64,000 bases of DNA. Origin: JBBDIX01 sp050486225 (GTDB lineage: Bacteria; Actinomycetota; Nitriliruptoria; Nitriliruptorales; Nitriliruptoraceae). A model generated the notes under the pieces. That model ran no database searches, was not told where the DNA came from, and saw nothing but the letters and a program-made list of their open reading frames with translations. Shown piece by piece: positions 7,134-15,843 of this stretch. A program made the position numbers and the translations under genes. The stretch's first letter is position 1. Each line of letters opens with the position of its first letter. The DNA is taken from contig JBJHCV010000001.1 of assembly GCA_050486225.1 (NCBI GenBank), positions 124,001-188,000 of the forward strand, in the 5' to 3' direction.

Positions 7134-9625
7134 GACCGGCCTCCCCCGGGCAGGTTGGGCCCGTAGACGTTCCACAGTTCCCCGAGGAACAGCCGACCGA
7201 AGCGGGCCAGCCCGCGGGCGCGAGCCGCAGGGTTCGGACCGGCGGTCCGGAAGGTCGTGAGCTGCCGCACGAAGTCGGCCTTCAGGATCCGCAGCACCCC
7301 GGACGCGACGACCGGCGCGCCCTCCTCCTCGTCGGCGCCGACGTGCCCGCCGAGGATCGTGACGTACAGCGTCGAGGTGTCGCTCCACACGTCGAACCCG
7401 GGACCATCGTGGACGTCCTTGAAGCCGCTGAGCGTGAGCGGGTGGCCGACCGAGTCGGCGAAGTACAGCCGGTAGAGCATCCGGCGCCGGTCGGGATCGT
7501 CCTCGGTGACGAACAGGTTGAACACCCCGTGCTCGACGGGCAGGCGCCCTCCGAGTCGGTCACAGTCGATCCATCCGGTCGCCGAGCCCTCACGCATCGG
7601 GTCGGAGACGAAGTTGTCGATGTCGTCCATCCGGATCGTCAGTTCGAACATCAGCGACGTCCCGGCCTGCCTGCCCGCATGGAGCCCTCGGGACGGGTCG
7701 TCCTCCCCGATCGCGACGTGGCCCTTCATCTGCTCGGTGAACCACACGCTGGTCACCTCACCGTCCTCCGACCCCGCCGAACCCGGATCGTCGACCGCGT
7801 CGTCCGGAGGCACCCGGCCCGACTCGAGGTCCGACCCAGCGGCCGCAGCGCCACCAGTGACCCCGGTGGCGGTGGCAGCCCCGCGACCGTCACCGGATCC
7901 GCCCGACGCTGCCCGTGCCGCGGCACCCGCACCCACGGTCGCCGCCCGGGTCTCCAGCAGCCGGTCACAGGCACGGTCCGCGAACGCGGCGATGGTCAGT
8001 GCCGGGTTCGGCCCGACCGGGCCGGGAATCGCGGCACCGTCGAGCACGTACAGGCCCGGGTAGGCGAACGACTCCCCGTGGGCGTCGACCACACCCTCCT
8101 CGGCGTGGTGACCCATCGGCGCGCCACCCAGCGGATGGACGGTCACGACCCGCCTGAGCGCATAGGTCGGGTTGTCGTTGAACCGCGCACCGAGCGCGCC
8201 GGCGACGTCACGCATCGTGGCACGCACGGACTCGAAGAACTCGGCCGAGGTCTCCGTCGTCCAGTCCACGGCGAGGTGCCCGCGACGCAGCGACATGACG
8301 CCGTCGGGGATGTCGCGACCCATGCCGAGCAGCGGCATCGACGTCGCCGAACTACTGCCGTCGCCCAGCATGCGTGCCATCGCCGCACCGAGGTCACTGC
8401 GCGGGTCGCGCCGGATCCGCGCCCAGACGCGCTGGAGCGCGAAACGCAGCGCGCGCTTCGCCGCGCGCGGGGCCCCGGCCGCCTCGATGAGCCAGTCGGC
8501 GAATCCGGGATAGCCCGCATCCTGCAGGTAGAACCCGCGGCCGGTGCCGCCGTCGAGCCGGTCGGGCATGCGGATCGTGCTCGTGATGACCGGTGCCGAA
8601 CTGGCATCGAGCGGCCAGGGCTCACCGTCGGCCGTGGTCGCTCCCGACAGGAAGCCGAGCAGGTCACCGTTGCCTGAGAATCGGGTGCCGAGCGACCTGC
8701 CGAGCGCCGGGAAGGCACTGCGGTTGCGCAGCAGCAGGTACGAGGTGCCCAGCGCCCCCGCTGCCATGATCAGCCGGTCGGCGGTGATCTCGGTGACCGG
8801 GAGTTTCGACGTCGCCGTCGGCTGGCCCTCGGCCCGAGCGTCGTGTTCGACGTACCCGACGGTGAAGCCTCCGCTCTCACGTGGGGCGAGACGTCGGACC
8901 TCACAGCGGGTGCGCACCTGTGCGCCATGGTGGGCGGCTGCGGACAGGTAGGTGTGGTCGAGCGTGTTCTTCGCGCCGTCGTTGCAGCCGACGTCGCACT
9001 CGCCACACATGCGGCAGGTCAACCGGGGGCGATCGTGGATGTTGCCGTGTTCGGGTGGCGGGATGGCCTCACCGCGGCCCGGTGGCCGGCCGTCCACCCC
9101 GAAGGTCACCGCGAGGTTCGGCAGCCGCCACTCGAGGTCGAGCCGTTCGGCCGCGTGACGCATCGCCCCGGTCTTCGGCGTGTCGTAGCCCGACGCGCCG
9201 AACGGGAAGGGGGTGGCCCCGAGCATGCGTTCGACCGCGTCGTAGTGCGGGTCGAGGTCCGCTCGGGTGATCGGCCAGGACCAGGGCGTGCCATCACCCG
9301 CGTGGTCCTCGACGAACCAGTGCTCGTCCTTGCGGATGAGCACGTTGGCGTAGATCAGCGATCCGCCGCCGAGGCCGCTGGACACGACGGCCTCGATGCC
9401 CTTGAACGACCAGATGTTGAACAGGCCGTGCAGACCCTCACTGGGGTCCCAGAAGTTGCGGGCCATGCCCTGCGGATCGCGGGGGAACGACCCCGGCGGG
9501 TAGGCCCTGCCGCGCTCGAGGACACAGACACGCAGTCCGGCGTGAGCGAGTCGGTAGGCCGCGACCGATCCACCGAACCCGGAGCCGACGACGATCGCAT
9601 CGAAGTGCGGCGTGTCCGTGGTCAC
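7130..9625 (-). CDS. GMC-family FAD oxidoreductase (cholesterol-oxidase-like) with extra C-terminal domain
   Basis: 831 residues, longer than the usual 500-570. The FAD-binding motif VVGSGFGGS lies near residue 12. A Cys-rich segment CRMCGECDVGC followed by NTLD is typical of a GMC subgroup that includes cholesterol-oxidase-like enzymes. HPLGGAPMG replaces the more common HPLGGCPMG, and GPNPALTIAAFA closes the FAD domain near 575. A low-complexity Ala/Gly linker then leads to a beta-rich domain of about 170 residues that resembles the middle of the patatin in the same operon. It probably oxidises a sterol or hydrophobic alcohol. It is the first gene of the operon. A TAGTGT box on the minus strand at 9721-9716 could be its promoter. 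Confidence 0.9.
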   Translation of the reverse strand: MTTDTPHFDAIVVGSGFGGSVAAYRLAHAGLRVCVLERGRAYPPGSFPRDPQGMARNFWDPSEGLHGLFNIWSFKGIEAVVSSGLGGGSLIYANVLIRKDEHWFVEDHAGDGTPWSWPITRADLDPHYDAVERMLGATPFPFGASGYDTPKTGAMRHAAERLDLEWRLPNLAVTFGVDGRPPGRGEAIPPPEHGNIHDRPRLTCRMCGECDVGCNDGAKNTLDHTYLSAAAHHGAQVRTRCEVRRLAPRESGGFTVGYVEHDARAEGQPTATSKLPVTEITADRLIMAAGALGTSYLLLRNRSAFPALGRSLGTRFSGNGDLLGFLSGATTADGEPWPLDASSAPVITSTIRMPDRLDGGTGRGFYLQDAGYPGFADWLIEAAGAPRAAKRALRFALQRVWARIRRDPRSDLGAAMARMLGDGSSSATSMPLLGMGRDIPDGVMSLRRGHLAVDWTTETSAEFFESVRATMRDVAGALGARFNDNPTYALRRVVTVHPLGGAPMGHHAEEGVVDAHGESFAYPGLYVLDGAAIPGPVGPNPALTIAAFADRACDRLLETRAATVGAGAAARAASGGSGDGRGAATATGVTGGAAAAGSDLESGRVPPDDAVDDPGSAGSEDGEVTSVWFTEQMKGHVAIGEDDPSRGLHAGRQAGTSLMFELTIRMDDIDNFVSDPMREGSATGWIDCDRLGGRLPVEHGVFNLFVTEDDPDRRRMLYRLYFADSVGHPLTLSGFKDVHDGPGFDVWSDTSTLYVTILGGHVGADEEEGAPVVASGVLRILKADFVRQLTTFRTAGPNPAARARGLARFGRLFLGELWNVYGPNLPGGGRS

Positions 9626-9820
9626 ATCCTCACCACCTCGGTCGTCACGTGCGCGCCGTCACGACGCGCGGTCGGCCAGGACGCCCCCATTCTCCGTCAT
9701 CGCAGCCGTCATCGACACTAGTCGTGAGCGGCCCTCCGCGTCCCGCATTCATCGCAGTGCTCGACTGGTGCACACGGCCCTCCGCTCGACGTGCGCACGG
9801 GCCGAACAGCGCCCCGTGCG

Positions 9821-10141
9821 TCACCGCGGTGGTCGGTCGCGGGGCACGGGACGAAGCACCTCGAGCAGGACCCGCAGCACCAGGGTCGTGCTCGCGAAGA
9901 GCCCGAACCACCCGATCGCCTCGAGAAGGCGGACCGTCGTCCCGGCCAGCTGCGGTCCGGCCTCGGTGCCCATCATCAGCACCGACAGCAGTCCGATGCC
10001 CAGCGCGAGGACCGACAGCACGACACGGTTGAGCAGGCGCTCGAGCACCTTCACGTCGTCGCCGTCGGACAGCCATCGGACCCGGGTGGTCAGCGCGCCG
10101 TGCTGGATCAGCGTGGCGATCCGGTCGCGCTGTCGAGGTGC
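9821..10141 (-). pseudogene. Remnant of a UbiB/ABC1 kinase-like gene (C-terminus only)
   Basis: Read leftwards from about 10141 the frame gives RDRIATLIQHGALTTR, then NRVVLSVLALGIGLLS, a second hydrophobic segment and a basic tail ending at 9821. This matches the C-terminal membrane region of UbiB/AarF atypical kinases (polar helix with a conserved Gly, nRl, paired TM helices). The kinase domain that should precede it is missing: upstream of about 10141 the frame loses coding character. A short internal GTG start could give a 77-residue protein, but a remnant is more likely. Confidence 0.5.
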
Positions 10142-10260
10142 GCGACGAACGATCGGCCGACGTGCTGGTGGGGACCCCGGAGGTGACGGTGCAGATGCTC
10201 GCGTTCGCCTGGCTGTTCATGGCCTGGCAGTCCCGCGCGATACGCCGAGCCGGCCGCCCG

Positions 10261-10692
10261 TCAGCGCAGCCCGAACGCGAGTCCCGCGATCACGACCACG
10301 GCACCGAGCTGTGACCACACCAGGGTGCGCGTCTGGTTGGTGACCGCGTCGGCGATGCGACGCTCGACCATGGCGAGGGTCTCGTGGAACCGACGCTCCG
10401 ACCGTTCCTCGTGCGCCTCCATCCGGGCGTCCCACTTCTCGTCCTGCGCAGCGAGTCGCGCGTCCATCGACGCGAAACGCTCCTCCCACTTCGCATCCAT
10501 CGACGCGAGCCGCTCGTCCCAGCGTGCATCCATGGCATCCATGGCGGTCAACACACCGCGGATGTCCGCGCGGGTGGCCACCTCATGGCCCGGCGGTGCG
10601 ATCGAGTCCATCAGCGTGTTCGCCACCTCTTCGCCCCAACTCGCCGCCGCGGCCCGATGCAGCGCGATCCGACGGGGTTCCTCGACCGCCAT
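10261..10692 (-). CDS. Coiled-coil protein with C-terminal membrane anchor
   Basis: 143 residues from the ATG at 10692, which has an excellent GGGGGAGG site upstream; the longer reading frame is not needed. Residues about 45-105 are internal repeats of the type ASMDAKWEERF / ASMDARLAAQD, a long charged coiled coil. The C-terminus is one hydrophobic helix (LGAVVVIAGLAFGL). The layout resembles bacterial relatives of the CCDC90/DUF1640 coiled-coil membrane proteins. Function is unknown. It is a single-gene unit between two gene remnants. Confidence 0.8.
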   Translation of the reverse strand: MAVEEPRRIALHRAAAASWGEEVANTLMDSIAPPGHEVATRADIRGVLTAMDAMDARWDERLASMDAKWEERFASMDARLAAQDEKWDARMEAHEERSERRFHETLAMVERRIADAVTNQTRTLVWSQLGAVVVIAGLAFGLR

Positions 10693-10809
10693 GGTGCCAC
10701 CTCCCCCATCCGCCGGCAACGACTCGTACATGTCGCGCGTCACGGTACGGGCGAGCACGCACGAGGCAGGCGTGGACCCTCGCCAGGGTGTGGACTGATG
10801 CCCCCGACG

Positions 10810-11022
10810 TCAGACGGAGCATCGTGGCACGACCCACACGTGGGGTTGCCCGGTGACCGTCGCGATGCGTTGGAAGTTCGCGTCACCGTGCAGCAGGGTC
10901 AACCACCACGCTCTGCGCATGCCGTGACGATCAGGTCCGGGATCGGCAGTCGGTGCGGTCCCGACCGGGCGAGGATTCCCTGCACCTCGACCGCACGGTC
11001 GAGCACCGCGTCGCCGAGAGCA
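10810..11022 (-). pseudogene. VapC-type PIN-domain toxin remnant (frameshifted, N-terminus missing)
   Basis: Downstream of the glycosyltransferase stop, the minus strand reads VLDRAVEVQGILARSG, then LPIPDLIVTACAERGG, where it stops. After a shift of frame it continues LTLLHGDANFQRIATVTGQP and stops at 10810. Together this is the C-terminal half of a PIN-domain ribonuclease (A-E-xQ helix, PDLIxxAxAE, LHxDxxF). The first half with the initial catalytic Asp is absent and the two frames are broken by a one-base gain or two-base loss. No antitoxin is visible. A dead toxin gene is the best reading. Confidence 0.65.
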
Positions 11023-12141
11023 TCACGCCAGCAGGGCGTCCCACTGGTCGAGGACCGTGTCTCGGTCCAGCGCCCGCATCGCCTCACGAGCACGCTCACC
11101 GAGTTCGACCCGAAGCCGAGGGTCATCGACCAGACGGGCGATCTTCTCGGCGAGGTCGTCGGCATCGCCCGAGCGGAACACCAGTCCGGTCTCACCATCA
11201 TGCACGTGTTCGACTGCCCCGGGCAGGCTGTCCGACACGACACACGGCAGTCCGTGGGCCATCGCCTCGAGCAGGGCGTTGGGAGTGCCCTCGAATCGTG
11301 AGGGCAGCACGAAGATCCCGGCACGCAGGTAGGCGGGTCCGACGTCGTCGAGGTGGCCCGTGAGCACGACCCGCCCCGCCGAACGCTGGTCCTCGGTCGC
11401 CGCCTCGAGCACGGGACGCATCGGACCCTCGCCCACGATCTCGAGGTGCCAGTCGTCGACCCGCCCCGGCTCGTCGAGCCGTCGGAACGCCTCGGCGAGC
11501 AGCACGTGTTCCTTCTGCTCGGCGAGGCGTCCGACCGTGAGCACGACCCGGCCGCTCGCCGGCCCGGCCGCGACGGCGGGGACGACCACGTCGTTGGGCA
11601 CGACGTGCAGACGCTCACGACGCACGTACCCCGCCATCCCGTCCACACCGACCTGCGAGTTGGCCGTCACCACCTCGGCAAACCGGTACAGGGCCCGCCG
11701 GGCCGTGCGCACCGGCACGCTCATGCGCTGGCGCACGGTGTCGTTGCGTTCGGACACGACGCGCCGCACCCCGAGCCCCGCGGTCCCCACGAGCGTCAAC
11801 AGGTTGGTGCCAGTGAGCATCGACACGACCACGGGCGCTCCGCTGCGCCGCACCGCGCGACGGACCTGACGGGCCATCCCGGCGACCCCGAACGCCTGGC
11901 TGGCCACGCGGCGGGCACGCACCATCGCGTCCGGGGCGACCGTGCCGACCAGCGGTTCGTGCGCCACCCCGGCAGGCAGACCGTCCCATCGTCCGTCGTC
12001 GGCCGCAGGCGCGACGAGGAGCACGGCCCGACCTCGCGATGCCCAGCCCTCGACCAGCCGACGCGCGACCCGCTGCGTACCGCCCCCCGCGAGGTCGACC
12101 AGCACGACCACGACGTCGAACCCACCGTCCGTACGGACCAC
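11023..12141 (-). CDS. Glycosyltransferase family 4
   Basis: 372 residues from a GTG at 12141 chosen because AGGAG sits about 6 bases upstream; the longer frame would cross the divergent methyltransferase start. GT-B fold features are an N-terminal LVDLAGGGTQRVAR donor-side loop, VVSERND, then VVLTVGRLAEQKEH and the E-x7-E motif EGTPNALLEAMAHGLP near residue 290. It transfers a sugar from a nucleotide donor onto a glycan. It is clearly paralogous to the GT4 at 20923-22041, sharing the VVSERND, LYRF and VVTANSQ blocks. It lies divergent from the methyltransferase with 76 bp between starts. Confidence 0.9.
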   Translation of the reverse strand: MVRTDGGFDVVVVLVDLAGGGTQRVARRLVEGWASRGRAVLLVAPAADDGRWDGLPAGVAHEPLVGTVAPDAMVRARRVASQAFGVAGMARQVRRAVRRSGAPVVVSMLTGTNLLTLVGTAGLGVRRVVSERNDTVRQRMSVPVRTARRALYRFAEVVTANSQVGVDGMAGYVRRERLHVVPNDVVVPAVAAGPASGRVVLTVGRLAEQKEHVLLAEAFRRLDEPGRVDDWHLEIVGEGPMRPVLEAATEDQRSAGRVVLTGHLDDVGPAYLRAGIFVLPSRFEGTPNALLEAMAHGLPCVVSDSLPGAVEHVHDGETGLVFRSGDADDLAEKIARLVDDPRLRVELGERAREAMRALDRDTVLDQWDALLA

Positions 12142-12203
12142 GTCGGCTCCTCGTCGGAGAAGGGATCGAGACGCGACGAACGCTAATGGACGGACGGCCC
12201 CCG

Positions 12204-12209
12204 TAGGAT
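12204..12209 (+). promoter_or_regulatory. -10 box TAGGAT for a near-leaderless transcript
   Basis: TAGGAT ends 8 bases before the ATG of the methyltransferase gene, so transcription would begin at or next to the start codon. No Shine-Dalgarno sequence lies between. This is the common leaderless arrangement of actinobacteria. No experimental support. Confidence 0.45.
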
Positions 12210-12217
12210 CAGCACCC

Positions 12218-12922
12218 ATGAGGATCCTGTCCTGGCGGCACGCCGCCCACTGGTTGCATCCGGCCCGCCTGCCCGAGGCGGTCCGCCGCATCGTGCGTGC
12301 CTGGCGGGGCACCCGCTGGTGCCGCAGAGTGGCCGTCGAGCACACCCCGTCCGGTCGCCTGCACACGATCCACGCCGCGCGCCTCGACGACGCTGCGGCG
12401 CGTGTGGACGTCACGCCGGTCCGGCTCGGCGGCGCCGGCAACCTCGAACTGCTCTTCGACCTGTGCGAGGAGGTCGGCGCTCGACGGGTGGTCGAGACCG
12501 GGGTCGCCTACGGCTGGTCGTCGCTGGCGATCCTGCTGTCGATCGTCCCGCGGGGCGGGCACCTGTGGTCGACGGATCTCGCGTACCGCCACACCGACGG
12601 GGCCCAGCACGTCGGGATCGCCGTCCCCACCGACCTGCGCGAGTTCTGGACGCTGCTTCCCGGGTACGACCACGACCAGGTGCCTGTCGCACTCGAGCAG
12701 GCCGGCGTGCTGGACCTCGCGCACTACGACTCGGACAAGACCCCGTCGGGCATGCTCGCCACCTGCACGCTGCTCTTCGAGGCACTGCGCCCGGGCGGGG
12801 TGCTCGTCGTCGACGACGCCGGCGACCACCTCGGACTTCGCACGCTCGCGCAACGACTCGGGGTGGAGCCGACCGTGGTTCAACACGACGGGAAGTTCCA
12901 GGGCATCCTGCGCAAACCGTGA
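12218..12922 (+). CDS. Class I SAM-dependent methyltransferase
   Basis: 234 residues. Motif I appears as VVETGVAYGWSSLAI (an ETGxxxGxSS form seen in Methyltransf_24-type enzymes). An acidic residue follows in WSTDLAY, and LRPGGVLVVDDAG is the later conserved block. It would methylate a small molecule or sugar, with no substrate clue beyond the glycan setting. The ATG at 12218 has no ribosome site but a TAGGAT -10 box eight bases before it, suggesting a leaderless message. It is divergent from a GT4 gene and convergent with htpX. Confidence 0.85.
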   Translation: MRILSWRHAAHWLHPARLPEAVRRIVRAWRGTRWCRRVAVEHTPSGRLHTIHAARLDDAAARVDVTPVRLGGAGNLELLFDLCEEVGARRVVETGVAYGWSSLAILLSIVPRGGHLWSTDLAYRHTDGAQHVGIAVPTDLREFWTLLPGYDHDQVPVALEQAGVLDLAHYDSDKTPSGMLATCTLLFEALRPGGVLVVDDAGDHLGLRTLAQRLGVEPTVVQHDGKFQGILRKP

Positions 12923-12970
12923 TCCCGCACAGGGCGACATCCGGCTCAGGCCCTGACACGAACGGCCGGG

Positions 12971-14089
12971 TCAGCCTCGCGGGAACCCCGGGGGCGGGAA
13001 CGGGAACGGCAGTCCGTGCGGGCCCCCGGTCGGCGGCGGCGGCTCGTCGCCGACCTGCGGCGACTCGGGTTCCACGTCCGGGCGCACCGGAGGCAGCGGC
13101 GCGTCGGTGCGTACGGTTCCGGCGTTGAGCGTCGCGAGCCGTTCGACACGTTCGCGTATCGACGGGTGGGTGGCGAAGCGTCGTGCCATCTTCGCCGCGC
13201 CACCCTTCCCACGAGTCTCGTTGGGTTCCTCGAACCACAGGTGGGCGGTCGCGACCTCGAAGCGCCGCAGCGACGTGTGGTCGGCGTCGATACGCCGCAG
13301 CGCATTGACCATCGACTGCGGGTCACGGAGCATCTCCGCGGCACTCGCGTCGGCGAGGTACTCGCGCTGACGGGACACGGCGAACCGGATCATCTGGGCA
13401 GCCATCGGCGCGAGCACCAGTGCGATCAGACCCAGCGCGAGGAACAGGACCTGCGCCCCGCCCCCACCCTGGTTGTTGTTCCCACGTCCGCCTCCGCGGC
13501 CCCCACCGAACCACATCATGCGCACCAGCACGTCGGCGAGCAGCGCGACGAGCCCTGCGGTCGCGACGGCGACCGTGACGGCCCGGATGTCGTCGTTGAC
13601 GATGTGCGCGACCTCGTGGGCGAGCACCGCCCGAAGTTCGTACCGGGGCAGTCGTTCGATCAGCCCGGTCGTGACCGCGATGTGGCTGTCCTCGAGCTTC
13701 AGACCGGTCGCGAACGCGTTCGGCGCCGGGTCGTCGACGACGTACAGCCTCGGCTTCGTGCCCATGATCCCGGCGGCGACACACACCTCGTCGAGCAGGT
13801 TGTGCAGTTCCGGAGCGTCCTCACGACTGACAGGTCGTGCCTTCGCGGCACGCAGTGCGAGTGACGGACCGGATCGGTAGGCAATGAACGTGAAGAGCAG
13901 GCCGATCGCGGTACCGACCGCCGTGACGCCGACCCCGAAGACCGGGTCGAGCGCGGCGGGACCGACCGCCCAGCCGACGATGATCCAGACGAGCACGGCG
14001 GCGATGACGACCCCACCGGCGAGCAGGAACCGCGTCGCACGTCGGTTCTGCCGCTGGAGTTCGTCGTAGAGGCCGCCTGCGCGCGCCAT
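12971..14089 (-). CDS. htpX: M48 family zinc metalloprotease (HtpX-like)
   Basis: 372 residues. Two N-terminal membrane helices precede VVDDPAPNAFATG and the zinc motif LAHEVAHI, with the third ligand Glu in SRQREYLADASA. A Gly/Asn-rich loop (GGGRGGGRGNNN) separates two further hydrophobic segments. The C-terminus is a Pro/Gly-rich tail ending PPPGFPRG. HtpX proteases remove damaged membrane proteins on the cytoplasmic face. It follows lemA by three bases, the usual LemA-HtpX pairing in one operon. Confident call. Confidence 0.93.
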   Translation of the reverse strand: MARAGGLYDELQRQNRRATRFLLAGGVVIAAVLVWIIVGWAVGPAALDPVFGVGVTAVGTAIGLLFTFIAYRSGPSLALRAAKARPVSREDAPELHNLLDEVCVAAGIMGTKPRLYVVDDPAPNAFATGLKLEDSHIAVTTGLIERLPRYELRAVLAHEVAHIVNDDIRAVTVAVATAGLVALLADVLVRMMWFGGGRGGGRGNNNQGGGGAQVLFLALGLIALVLAPMAAQMIRFAVSRQREYLADASAAEMLRDPQSMVNALRRIDADHTSLRRFEVATAHLWFEEPNETRGKGGAAKMARRFATHPSIRERVERLATLNAGTVRTDAPLPPVRPDVEPESPQVGDEPPPPTGGPHGLPFPFPPPGFPRG

Positions 14090-14092
14090 CGA

Positions 14093-14650
14093 CTACTCGA
14101 ACGACACGTCGGGGGCGCTGCGCACGTCGACGGTCTCGACCTCGAAGTACTCGCGGTCCCCGAAGTTGAACATCGAGGCGAGGATGGAGGTCGGGAACAC
14201 CTTGCGGGCCTCGTCGTAGGAACGCACGGACGCGTTGTAGTGGCCACGCGACCCGGCGACCATGTTCTCCGTGTGTGCGAGTTCCTCCTGCAGTTGGCGG
14301 AAGTTCGCGTCGGCCTTCAGAGCCGGGTAGTTCTCGGTGATGGCGAGCAGCTTGCCGAGCGCCTGGGTCAGCATGTTCTCCGCGTCGGCGAGCTCGCCCG
14401 GCTGGCTGACCGTCAGGGCCTTGGCTCGCGCCTCGGTGACGGCCTCGAACGTCTCACGTTCGTGGGAGGCGTAGCCCCGGACCGTGTTCACCAGGTTCGG
14501 GATCAGGTCGTGCCGACGCTGGAGTTGCGTGTCGATCTGTGCCCAGGCCTCATCGATGCGAACGCGCGAACGCACCAGGCGGTTGTAGCCGGCGATGACC
14601 CAGCCGACGAGCAGCACGACGACGACCAACGCGATGATGATTCCGGTCAT
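14093..14650 (-). CDS. lemA: LemA family protein
   Basis: 185 residues. An N-terminal membrane helix (IIIALVVVVLLVGWVIA) is followed by YNRLVRSRVRIDEAWAQID, the QLQRRHDLIPNLVNTVRGY block, and a helical domain ending with NFGDREYFE. This matches LemA proteins, membrane-anchored four-helix proteins of unclear role often coupled to M48 proteases. The stop lies three bases before the htpX start. Confident call. Confidence 0.93.
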   Translation of the reverse strand: MTGIIIALVVVVLLVGWVIAGYNRLVRSRVRIDEAWAQIDTQLQRRHDLIPNLVNTVRGYASHERETFEAVTEARAKALTVSQPGELADAENMLTQALGKLLAITENYPALKADANFRQLQEELAHTENMVAGSRGHYNASVRSYDEARKVFPTSILASMFNFGDREYFEVETVDVRSAPDVSFE

Positions 14651-14807
14651 GTGTGGTTCCTCGTGTCGGCCCGTCGGAGCAGAGTGCCCGCGCGGACGGG
14701 GGTTAGGACCAACTCACCCAGGATCGTACCTCCGCGACCCGGTCGGGCGACGGCCCATCCCTCGATCTCCACGAGGGCCGACACGTCGTGCGTGCTCCTG
14801 CCGAAGG

Positions 14808-15608
14808 TCAGCGTGCCCGAGCGCGCACCGCCTTGTACAGAGAACTCGCCGCGTCACGAAGCGTCTTGCGGACCGCTGTCACTCGCACCCGCCACCGCAT
14901 GACCGACCAGTTCTCCACGGTGATCTTCAGCCACGCCGTCCACCGAAAGGGGTCGGCCTTGGCCCGATAGCCCTCCACCGTGTAGCAGTCGACGATCGCG
15001 TCGTGGACGCCCACGACGTCGAGGTCTGCGCGCAGCGCCGCAATGACCATCGCCCGGTCCTGACCCGACCGGAGGTCAACGGGAAACCCGCCGATCCCGA
15101 ACAGCGCGTCCCGCCGAGCGACGACGTTCTGGCCACCAAAGCCGTGGTTCTTGTGGGAGAGGAGCCGGTCGAGCCACAGGTTCCTGGGCTGCGAGTCCAC
15201 GTCCTTGATGCGAACCACGTTGCCGTCGTCGTCCAGGACGCGCTTGCGCCCGTAGAGGAGATCCGGGTCGTGCGCAGCGATGGCAGCCATCATGGCCTCG
15301 AGGTACCCCTGCGCGAACGCGTCGTCGTCGTCCAGGAAGGCCACGTACGGCGCTCGAGAACGCCAGGCTCCATAGTTCCGGCTCATGGCAGGTCCGGACC
15401 TGGGCGGCAGGGAGAGCCATTCGACATCGACAGACGTTCCCCGAGCGACGTCGAGCGTCTCGTTGCGTCGCGCATCGGCGCCTTCGACGGGGCCGTTGTC
15501 CACGACCAGGATCTCCAGGGGAGGCACCGACTGGTCGATGACGCTTCGCAGGGCGCGCGTCACCGACTCCCTCCCGATGGTGGGTATCACGACACTGATT
15601 CGGGGCAT
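14808..15608 (-). CDS. Glycosyltransferase family 2 (GT-A)
   Basis: 266 residues from the ATG at 15608 (GAGGGAC upstream); a start at 15644 is possible but less supported. The order of motifs is typical: ISVVIPTIGRE at the N-terminus, VVDNGP, then YVAFLDDDDAF, where the Asp cluster binds the metal-nucleotide-sugar complex, and DRAMVIAALRA in the acceptor part. It adds a sugar to a growing chain in the cytoplasm. It stands apart from its neighbours with gaps of about 157 and 235 bp, in which I see no other gene. The donor sugar is unknown. Confidence 0.9.
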   Translation of the reverse strand: MPRISVVIPTIGRESVTRALRSVIDQSVPPLEILVVDNGPVEGADARRNETLDVARGTSVDVEWLSLPPRSGPAMSRNYGAWRSRAPYVAFLDDDDAFAQGYLEAMMAAIAAHDPDLLYGRKRVLDDDGNVVRIKDVDSQPRNLWLDRLLSHKNHGFGGQNVVARRDALFGIGGFPVDLRSGQDRAMVIAALRADLDVVGVHDAIVDCYTVEGYRAKADPFRWTAWLKITVENWSVMRWRVRVTAVRKTLRDAASSLYKAVRARAR

Positions 15609-15843
15609 CTGCGTCAAGCGTCCCTCGTCGCACGCAAGCGGCACCTTCTTGGCCTCGCGAGGCTACCCGTCGGCGACCGCGACCCCGTGGCCACGCTCCC
15701 GCGACGACGCCCAGGGTGCGGCACGTCCGAGCAACGGCTGGCGGCGCGACAACGCGGCATGGGTCGTCGACCCGAGCCCGCCGGCCTCGAGCGCGATCCG
15801 GTGCGAACCCATCCCCGGCACGACCGGTCGTGCGCCAGTTCCG

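Noticed and set aside
10384..11301. Plus-strand frame of 305 codons across the coiled-coil gene and VapC remnant
   Set aside because: It runs antisense to better-supported features and lacks a start with ribosome site or any known motif.
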